From: Mytilus galloprovincialis
Taxonomy: Eukaryota; Mollusca; Bivalvia; Mytilida; Mytilidae
DNA: 64,000 nucleotides
NCBI RefSeq assembly: GCF_965363235.1
Contig: NC_134850.1
Coordinates: 43,954,602 to 44,018,601 of the forward strand
Reading direction: 5' to 3'
Made by a program: the position numbers and the translations under genes
The notes under the pieces: generated by a model
Database searches by the model: none
Told to the model about the DNA's origin: nothing
The model's input: the letters and a program-made list of their open reading frames with translations, nothing else
In this document: in pieces, positions 55,754 through 64,000 of the stretch
Position numbering within the stretch: position 1 is the stretch's first letter
How the letters are laid out: every line of letters starts with the position of its first letter

Positions 55754-58700
55754 CTGAAAAAAGCAAATTCTTATTATTTTTATAGTTCTATATTGAATTT
55801 CATCAGTTAATCTGGAGTGATTTATACAATAAATAACTACAGAAAATTATACACATGTACTAAAAAACTCAAAATAGATTTCAACAACTCTGTCATAACC
55901 TTGTTTTTTGATATTTTAGTAATCATAACACATCTCCTATATAATCATAACATATCTCCTTATTATTATATCAAATTCTTTGATCAGTGGAAGACAAAAT
56001 CAAGCATCCATTTTTTATATGAATTTTTAAATTAAACATTAATTGCTCATTACATTTTTTTAACTATTCTGTTTATAATTACAAATTAAACAAAAACTGT
56101 GAGAAGACTCACCAATACTTCTACCTGCTCTGCAGTATTAGTATATTGAAGCAAGTAAATTCGTTTATACCCCCTTTTATACATTAGAGAGAAAATTAAA
56201 TTATTTTACAAATGCAAATTCTCATGTATAGTTTAACAATGGTCAAAAGTATCAATATCATTATTGTTCAGGAGGAGCACAAACTACCAACCACTGTTTG
56301 AAAGGCTCAAGTATTGTTCAGGAGGAGCACAAACTACCAACCACTGTTTGAAAGGCTCAAGTATTGTTCAGGAGGAGCACAAACTACCAACTACTGTTTG
56401 AAAGGCTCAAGTAATGTTTCTGGTGCTTGTCTTTCATTTTATTGACATTGTTATTTACATATTGTATGTCAAGTAGAAATTCCCAATTACATACTTCTAC
56501 TAGCAGAATAAAGAACTAAATATCCAAGAATACACAAATATAAGTATTTAGACAGATAAATAGAGGATAATAATTGCAAAGATAAAATATAGAAATGTAT
56601 TCAACAAATGAATAAAAGTTATATTTACTAACCTCTAATAAAACACATAGTAAAAAGTTGACACCAGCGACACCTACATACAGCAACCTGTAAGTTATTA
56701 CTGGTGGTGGTTTTAACTGTAAAAATAAGATATTCTTAAAATACATGTCATTTATAGACATTTTTTTCAAAAAATAACATTACAACTCTTCATACCTTTG
56801 TCCCTGAATATTCAAAATTTGAGACCAGTAAATGTTTGATGTATGTTTCAGTGGCGAATCTTAACTTTTTTAAAAGGGGGTTCCAACCGTATGTCCCCAT
56901 TAAAATGCATTGATATTCCCAAAAAAGGGGGGTTCCAACCCCCAGAACCCCTCCCACTGGATCAGCCACTGTATCAAAAAAAAGAAAAAAAAATTAACTG
57001 AACAATTTTTTCTAAAGTTATCAGTAAATAAATTCTTTAATGAATTGGATGAATACAAATCATACTGCAATTATTTTGAAAGAAATATAGGTATGCTCAC
57101 TGCCTATAACAGTTTTGTGAAATAAGTGGCTGAAAAAAAACTTTTTTTTGTGGGGAAGTTGTCTATAAATATAAATATCTCCTTTGTTTGTCTGTCAAAG
57201 AATCAAGGTAAAAATGAATCTTGAATATAGTTAAGATCATAAACCTGTTTAATTCAACAATATTTTTTCAAAACACATTTATTCAGGAATATGAACCCTT
57301 CTTTCTGTATAAAACTGGGAAGCAGATAATACAGAACTCTGAAACAGTATCTTAAATGTTACCTCAATAAAATCTAGAATTGCTGGCGGTGGATAAATGG
57401 TAATCCACAGAGTAACACCTAAACATATCACCAGGTTAGCCAGGAACCAGTCTAAAAAAATTGCAAAAAATAACTTAAATGTTCAAGGTTTCGTTTTTCA
57501 TTTTTAACTAACTACAGTGGATACATTTTTATTTTGTTGGATACCAATTTTTGTGGATTTCGTAAGTACAACAAAACCACAAATTTTAATGTTCAATGAA
57601 TTACAAATTTGCTATAAGATTATATGCTGACTTTTGGAAAACCACAAATCAAATATCCACAAAAATGCATTTTTTCTGCAATCCATAACAAATAAACTCA
57701 CAGTAAATAGGAATTAATTCATTTTCCATACATTTCAATAATGATTATAGTTGAATAATCCTTGATATTAAAATTCTAATTTATCAAAAGACTTCAACAA
57801 AATAATTATAACAAATTAAAGGATCTGTATCAATAATCAATATCAATAAATTTACATAAAAAAGTGATAGATAGCTGAAAGATTTTCATAATTTATCATA
57901 TATGTAACTGGCGCCAAAGAGCCTGTGTTGCTCACCTGATATTTTTGTTTACAATTGATGCATGAAATAATGCAACCATTATACTTTTACCTTAGTTTCA
58001 GAGATACTAGAACACACCCGCGAAATCGCGGGCATATATAGCTTGTGAACTGTTGTAGGATGATTTTTTTGTAAAAGATAATATATATGTACGGAGAATT
58101 TCATGATAGGTATCAAAAGCCCTCTTCCTTTTTCCAAAGTCCGATATTTGTTTCCTTTCTGTTAAATTCAATTTTTTTCGTGTGTCTGGCCTCATACCAC
58201 AATTATTCTTCCCCTTTGCTACAATGCTTCTTTGGGTAAAAGTCAAATAATTAAAAATTTGCACCGTATGAATTAAATGTAACTGCTTATATATAGACCA
58301 TTATTAGTCTGATTAAATATGCTTCTAGGACAATCCATCAGTGCTTTTTTTCTTTTGAGAGCTTTATTAACATGCCAATGGTAGGATATGAATCATGTAT
58401 AAATCACTTATAAGACCGACTAAGGCTAATTTGAGGGGTGGTCGGAGGGGTCCTGATCCCGAAATCCTGGGCTTAAAACCATGAAATCCCGAGATGCAGA
58501 ATTTAAAAAAATTCATATCCCGAAATCCCGAAATCGAAAATATATTCCCGGATCCCGTAAGGATCAATCCCCAAATCCAGAGCTTAACAACACCCGATCC
58601 CGACGCCCCGAAAAAGGTCCTGCCTCCCTCTAATCTCTATCTTACTTTCATTTTTGCCAAATCACTTGCCCTTTCAATAATAAATTTTTATGCCCCATTT

Positions 58701-61700
58701 ATTGGTATTATGTTTTCTAGTCTGTGAATCCGTGCGTTCGTTCCTTCATTCCTCCGTCCGTCCGTCTGTCTGTACCGCTTCGGGTTAAAGTTTTTGGTCG
58801 AGGTAGTTTTAGATGAAGTTGAGCATGTTTTACTTGTTTTAATATATATGTAAGTGGTACGATCCCTTAAATAGTAAACATTTCAAAGAAAACAGTAGAC
58901 AGATTCAGGGACTTTCTATACTAACACAGAAAGTCAATTACAGAATACAGAGAATCTCTATATATTAAGGTTGTATAATCGTAGTTTACATGTAGATAAA
59001 CGCGAAAAATAATTGTCCTCTCTAAGAAGGTATAATAGTTGTGGTTCTTGCAATCTAAACACCATAATATGAAACGGGAAAAATAATTTTCCTCTCTAAG
59101 GAGGTATAATAGTTGTGATTCTTGCGATCTAAACACCATGAGATGGAGAACGCTCTAAATGGCTTATTTATTTTTCATTTTTGTTATCAATCATACGATT
59201 GGTTGTACTTGTGTCACATGTTTTACTTATTTCAATATATATATATGCAACTGGTATGACCCCTTAAATAGTAAACATTTCAAAGAAAACAGTAGGCAGA
59301 ATACAGAGAGTCTCTATATATTAAAGTAATATAATTGTAGTTTACATGTAGGTAAACGCGAAAAATTATTGTCCTCTATAAGGAGGTATAATAGTTGTGA
59401 TTCTTGCGATCTAAACACCATGATACGGAGAACGCTCTGATTGGCTTATTTATTTTTCATTTTTGTTATCTATCATACGATTGGTTGTATTTGTGCATGT
59501 TTCAAACCGGAAGTCTTATCTATGACTAAAAGTCAGTCCAAAGTCGGAATCATATCCAGACTCCTTTTTTGTCGTTTTTCTCCCAAAATAACTCAATCTG
59601 AATAATCATAAGAATGGATGACAAATGTGACTATGCATGCTACCTATAGGACACAGAGGCATGATGATTGATTTATTGTGGAAGGAAGAAGCGACACACA
59701 AAATGAGGTCTTCTCGTTTAATAGTATAGATAAGCCCAAAACTGCATTTTACCCCTACTTTCTATTTGTTTCCATGTCGGCCATGTCGGTTGGCATCAGA
59801 CACATTTTTAGACTAGATTCCCTAATGGTGATACTGGGCAAGTTTGGTTTAATTTGGCCCAGTAGTTTAATAGAAGAAGATTTTTGTATAAGTACAACGA
59901 AGATGAATGACGGACGCCAAGTGATGAGAAAAGCTCACTTTGCCCATTGGGCCAGGCGAGCTAACAAAATAACAAATATGTATCATAATAAATTGAGGTG
60001 AAAGCATCAGTCACATCAGTTTTTGAGAATTCCACATTGTTGCTTATACAAAGGCATGTTTTGTATAATTAGTACTTACAATTGTTAAACATAGACCTCC
60101 TGTATGGAGAACCTTTGGCAAAAGTGACAGCTAATGTCATAAATTGATAGGTAGATACATAAAATACTGCTGAATTCTCATAGGAGGCATACTCATCATC
60201 TTCATTTGGCACATGTGGGGTGAACCTAGAAAAATATTACAAATTTGATTAGCGCTGAATTGATATACAGTTCTTGACCTCAGTAAAATATATGAAAGAA
60301 CAGTAAATCCTCTTTAATGTTAAATTTTTACATTTAATAATGGTTATTCTATGAAAATTTTAATGGGAGGATTGGAATGAACTTCATATAATAATAGATG
60401 GTTAATGAAATATCGAATCATGTTTTAATGATCTAGTACTAGTTTATTCAATATGAGGGAAAAGCAACCACTATATTACAATGAAATGTCACTTTATTGC
60501 TGTTCTACATTAAGATACTGTAAGATTTTTAATCTTGTGCAGTTAGATCAATTTGTACTCTAGCATCAACAAAAGTGGCCGTTTCAAAATTAAAAGAATT
60601 CTGTGTAGAATTGGCAAAAGTGCACATGAAAACATTGTTATTGGCTAATATATGTACAACATCCTAATCAATGAAAGTTCTACCAATGAACTTGGGTTAT
60701 TTTCTTTTATGGGTATGCACATTGAAATTACCCCAGCTTGTTCAAACTGTGAAATGGCAGAGATAATCTTTAAAATTCATGAATGTACATACATGAAGGT
60801 CATTCAAAATTCAATATTCATTTGAAGGAGTTGAAACATTTATAAACAAGTGATGTCTTCCATTGAACTCTTATATTTCTTTTTTTTTCAACACGTGGAT
60901 CTGTGAACTAAATGATACCCGTCCACTATATAAGGTAAACAGGAAGTTGTTGTGGGATGAATCTGAAATCTCATCATATGGTATAACTGACTCATATAAA
61001 CACTGAAACAAAATTTCAGAAATCCTTGTAAGGTACTTCCTGAGATAGATGCCATGAAAAATATTCATGTGACTGACAGACAGACTAATGGATGGATGGA
61101 CTGATGCAGGGACCGACGGACAGACAGACTAATGGATGGATGGACTGACAGAGAGATGAATGGACTGACGGAGGGACTGACTGACAGACAGACTAATGGA
61201 TGGATGAACTGACAGAGAGATGGATGGACTGATGGAGGGACCGACAGACAGACAGAGGTAAAACAGTATACTCCTACTTTTTAAAGCAGGGGTTTAAAAA
61301 AGCTTTAAGAATTTACACATTTTTTTTATATCAACAATCTTTAATAAATGAATACCTACCATGGTTGTTGTCTTACATGTACAAAACTGAATATTTGTAC
61401 AGTCACTTGTATAATCATGTGTAACACAATAGAGGTAATGGGCAGGAGACTGGTCAGGCTAAAAGCAGGAGGATCCTTCGATAACTCTGGGTATGCATCT
61501 GTTCTACCAACTGTAATATAAAAAACATCAAATCTTATTTAATAGGATGAAAATACCAGAGTTCCAAACAATTTCATATGAGGGAGACATGAGGTACAAT
61601 TTTCTATGGGGTTTCAGATTAATACATAAAGTATAAATTCAGACCTTATTGTGATTGTTTGGGAAAAAAACACATTTATGTGCATCAAAGACCCCATTAT

Positions 61701-63888
61701 ATGTAGATATGTAGTATGTGTATGCTAAATTCATAAACTTTATCCTCAGTCAAAGAAATGGCCACTCAATTATTGTGTCCCTATGTTGGGATTTGATTCT
61801 TCAATTTATTAATAATTGTATTAGCTACACTTACATGTTATACTGAGGGAAGCCAATAAAAATAAATCCACATATAAGAACTCAAAGTCTGTCAGGTTTA
61901 TTCCAATCTGGAAAAAAATACTGATTGATTAGTGGTTGCTTTACGCCGCATCACCAGATTCAGCACAAAAAGGCTATATCCCAGGAAAAATAATTAAAGA
62001 AATATGTATAATTATACAGTTAAACCAAAATAGTTTAGTCCTTCAAGGAAAAAGCTTGTAACCTGCATTAACACCTGGAAGGAACCCAAAACTCACTTAG
62101 GTCATGAATTTAATTTACATTTTGTAAAAAGTTGAATAACGTCAAGTCATTTGCAAGGAGTTGCATACTTCAAATTGTGAAGCAGAATATGCCAACACAG
62201 ATATATATAGGTGCGAGAAAATGAACTATATGTCTTGGCTAAGCTGGCTGTTCAGAGGACTAAAATATCAAATCAGTTTGTGTTTAATAAGAGTCTTATC
62301 AGCATGTTTTCCTTCATTGATTCTTATTTCATGTTGTTTGATTTCTCTTTTGTTAGTGCACTGGTGAAGATTAAAATGGAGACGGTCAGAATCTTATAGA
62401 ACTAATTGTTAAATATGATTTGGCAGTGAATTATTTGAACTAGGCAAAAAAAGTTTTTTACTGTCAATGAACCATGATAGAGGGGATAGGGCCAAATAAA
62501 TTCCATGGAAATGAGATGTGTCAGTGCATGCATGGCAATACATCTGTAAAATAACACTTTTTTCATAACCTACAATATTTCAAATAAATGTGAAACAAAA
62601 TACTTTAAAGATTAAAATGATGTGAAGTAAAATACCTACCCAATATAAGATACAGACAGACGTAAACTGTGTCAAACTGTAACAGGCCATATATTTAAAT
62701 ATTCCAAATGATGTAACTAAGGCAGCTCTTCCTTGTCTGAAAATATATATGAGATAACAAAATCATATCTTGGTGTGTGTTTATAATGGTTAACAAAAAA
62801 AATATAATGTCAAAACACGTTTTTAACTTTTCTTCAGAGAACTTATTCTCAAATTTCTATTTGCTACAAAAGGATCATTTTGGTTGTGTTTGACAAATAA
62901 ATATCTTCGTGCAAGTTATAATTTCCAATCATAAAATAGGAGACTACAGTTTTCTTTTGAAGCAAAAAATGCGGAACAAGGATCTTATGCAAATTTTGTA
63001 AATGTGAAAGGGATGAATTGTTCATTATACTATATGGCTTGAAAATAACATACATGGCAATTTGAAAAATATTCTGCTAAAATCTATTGATATAAAAGAT
63101 ATAAAGTTAGATGCCTTATTAATTTGGAAGATCACTTGGATTCTAACATAAATTAGTTAGGAACAGCTGTTATGTTTGATACTTACTTGATTAGTTAGGA
63201 ACACCTGTTATGTTTGATACTTACTTGATTAAGTTAGGAACACATGTTATATTTGGTGTTTTTGAAGTGAATGGTGATGCTACGGATGCCTCAGCTTCTG
63301 ACAATGATATTCCAGAATGTGCCATCTTCAAAGCTCCACAATCATTGGCACCATCTCCACACATAGCAACGTAATATCTGTTAATAATATCATAACAATT
63401 TAAAATCTCAAAACATAGCCACATAATATCTGTTTATAATATTATTACAAATTAAAAGTATGGTCTTATATCAATTCATACATTTTGGTGTAGCATACAT
63501 TCATAATAGATATTGGAATACCAATTTTCAAAACATTTTGTGGTTAAAGGTGAACCATTAATTTAAATGCTCAAGAAAATATAAATGCTCTGTAGGCTTG
63601 TGTGCAGACTTTTGCAGTTCCTTAAAACCAAAAAGGTCAATTTGCCTGAGTGAGTTAGAACCAAAGGAGGAAAAATTAGATAAATAATGTAATTAACAGA
63701 AAGTTTCTTTTCAAGGGAAAATGACAGTTTTTATTTCATTTGAGGTATTACACTGACTGATTTCCTGATTTAAGAATGATATCGTCAATATTATGTGAAT
63801 AAACTTACCCTATTTGCTGAAGGATCTCCACTAACTGAGCTTTCTGGTCTGGTGACATTCTAGCAAAGACTGTACCTCTAACAACAAT
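55367..63888 (-). CDS. P5B-type P-ATPase (ATP13A2/3-like), 3' nine exons
   Basis: Endo-lysosomal or plasma-membrane P-type ATPase; the P5B family members studied in animals export polyamines. Exons (minus): 63888-63809, 63377-63225, 62736-62640, 61907-61835, 61510-61360, 60225-60080, 57451-57363, 56716-56633, 55753-55367. All have GT-AG borders and continuous phase, for 419 aa to a stop at 55367. Order: [19 protein letters not shown]; the hinge [40 protein letters not shown]; then six membrane helices (M5-M10) and a ~130-residue Ser-rich cytosolic tail with EKILPGW and PDWPPP. The phosphorylation DKTG and everything N-terminal lie beyond the right edge. ATP13A2 against ATP13A3 cannot be separated from this half. 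Confidence 0.93.
56262..56411. repeat. 50-bp tandem repeat, 3 units (P5B intron)
   Basis: Near-perfect units starting ATTGTTCAGGAGGAGCACAA at 56262, 56312 and 56362. Confidence 0.92.
56633..56716 (-). CDS. P5B ATPase exon, M10
   Basis: 84 nt, phase 0 at both ends. [20 protein letters not shown] then FLLCVLLE. Confidence 0.9.
56849..56971. mobile_element. Short TIR MITE (CAGTGGC ends)
   Basis: 123 bp with ends CAGTGGCGAATCT and (complement) CAGTGGCTGATCC. The body contains facing GGGGGTTCCAACC and AACCCCCAGAACCCC runs. It lies in a P5B intron. Confidence 0.6.
57363..57451 (-). CDS. P5B ATPase exon, M9
   Basis: 89 nt. [20 protein letters not shown] then PPAILDFIE. Confidence 0.9.
58017..58032. 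repeat. Short GC-rich palindrome CCCGCGAAATCGCGGG
   Basis: Six-bp stem in very AT-rich surroundings within the large P5B intron. Probably part of a dispersed repeat. Confidence 0.7.
58435..58630. repeat. Dispersed repeat with iterated CCCGAAATC
   Basis: CCCGAAATCC/CCCGAAATCG motifs recur with CCGGATCCCG. GC content is above its surroundings. Confidence 0.5.
58685..58825 (+). repeat. Bivalve dispersed repeat (copy 2 of the 35405 family)
   Basis: TTTATGCCCCATTTATTGGT, GTCCGTCCGTCTGTC, GTAGTTTTAGATGAAGTTGA; truncated on the right by the duplication starting at 58826. Confidence 0.65.
58826..59510. repeat. Large tandem duplication (~390 + ~300 bp) in P5B intron
   Basis: Copy 1 at 58826-59213 and copy 2 at 59214-59510 share CATGTTTTACTT, CCTTAAATAGTAAACATTTC, GTTTACATGTAG and GGCTTATTTATTTTTCATTT. 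Copy 1 also has an internal ~75-bp duplication (GCGAAAAATAATTGTCCTCT / GGGAAAAATAATTTTCCTCT). Confidence 0.85.
59735..60000 (+). repeat. Bivalve intronic repeat (GGGCCAGGCGAGC end)
   Basis: CCAAAACTGCATTTTACCCC, TTTGGCCCAGTAGTTTAATA, GCCAAGTGATGAGAAAAGCT and GGGCCAGGCGAGCTAA. The 107-codon frame over it is not a gene. Confidence 0.7.
60080..60225 (-). CDS. P5B ATPase exon, M8
   Basis: 146 nt. [20 protein letters not shown] then [20 protein letters not shown], luminal loop and helix M8. Confidence 0.9.
61070..61257. repeat. GACA/GATG-type microsatellite array
   Basis: Interspersed GACAGACAGACTAATGGATG and GGACTGA(T/C) units, repeated several times in the P5B intron between 61359 and 60226. 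Confidence 0.88.
61360..61510 (-). CDS. P5B ATPase exon, M7
   Basis: 151 nt. [20 protein letters not shown] then [20 protein letters not shown], helix M7. Confidence 0.9.
61835..61907 (-). CDS. P5B ATPase exon, M6
   Basis: 73 nt. [24 protein letters not shown], helix M6. Confidence 0.9.
62640..62736 (-). CDS. P5B ATPase exon, M5
   Basis: 97 nt. [20 protein letters not shown] then [12 protein letters not shown], the transmembrane helix M5. Confidence 0.92.
63153..63256 (-). repeat. 38-bp tandem repeat copying an exon end and splice donor
   Basis: Units at 63153-63190 and 63191-63228 each contain TTAGTTAGGAACA(C/G)CTGTT and a full GTAAGTATC donor (minus strand). The third, partial unit (63229-63256) is the real exon end. 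Confidence 0.85.
63225..63377 (-). CDS. P5B ATPase exon with hinge motif GDGAND
   Basis: 153 nt. Encodes [20 protein letters not shown] to ITCVPNLIK. Its last bases and donor are copied twice more in tandem just downstream (63153-63228). Confidence 0.95.
63809..63888 (-). CDS. P5B ATPase exon ([10 protein letters not shown])
   Basis: 80 nt, phase 0 start. Encodes [27 protein letters not shown], the stretch before the hinge. Confidence 0.9.
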
Positions 63889-64000
63889 CTGTTAAAATAT
63901 GTATACATTACTGTTAGGAATATTTGAGGATATAATATATAGAATGGTTGGACACCACAAGATATTTTTCCTTGGGTAACAGGGTTGGCAGCTGTTATGA

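Noticed and set aside
63900..64000. Further upstream P5B exon
   Set aside because: No acceptor/donor pair with P-ATPase-like translation was found before the window edge.

Overview
The window looks like nuclear DNA of a bivalve mollusc, most likely a marine mussel (Mytilus-type). The grounds are AT-rich sequence, small exons between GT-AG introns, and many dispersed repeat families that I recognise from mussel genomes. That recognition is from memory; no search was run. All three intact host genes lie on the minus strand.

Host genes. (1) Two tandem paralogous guanylyl cyclases, at 16098-23822 (copy A, 666 aa) and 33256-40218 (copy B, 664 aa), each reconstructed from eight coding exons. The predicted layout is a short cytosolic N-terminus, a membrane helix, an extracellular NIT (nitrate/nitrite-sensing type) domain, a second membrane helix, a linker helix and a class III cyclase domain. 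Exons 2-8 have identical lengths in the two copies (1045, 293, 138, 99, 92, 142 and 26 nt). Both keep the metal-binding aspartates and guanine-selecting residues but lack the Asn/Arg pair that stabilises the transition state. They therefore resemble the alpha half of a heterodimeric cyclase. (2) The 3' half of a P5B-type P-ATPase (ATP13A2/3-like), 55367-63888: nine exons and 419 aa, running from the cytoplasmic hinge motif to the C-terminal tail. Its 5' part lies beyond the right edge.

Mobile DNA by region. 1-1828 is a fold-back element with ~460-bp arms and possible exons. 2970-5230 is a decayed CACTA/EnSpm-type transposase (Transposase_21 plus DUF4218). 6051-6228 is a mariner-type MITE. 8639-9260 carries two tRNA-derived SINE copies. 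9440-13955 is a compound nest: a Penelope-like element with a GIY-YIG domain, a head-to-head partial second copy, and a second reverse-transcriptase element inserted into that copy with a target-site duplication. The 3' tail of the inserted element recurs at 5535, 20921 and 45790, so a repeat family in this window is traced to its parent. 44.5-48.8 kb and 51-54.3 kb are repeat-rich: reverse-transcriptase relic, hammerhead-like repeat pair, short fold-back insertion, GCAAAC-rich paired arrays, tandem arrays and a 1-kb TIR element. The remaining intergenic DNA is AT-rich with no gene that I can support.

The most noteworthy items are the paired NIT-cyclases with half of the catalytic site missing, the nested retroelements, and a dispersed repeat whose core closely matches a hammerhead ribozyme apart from a missing stem I.
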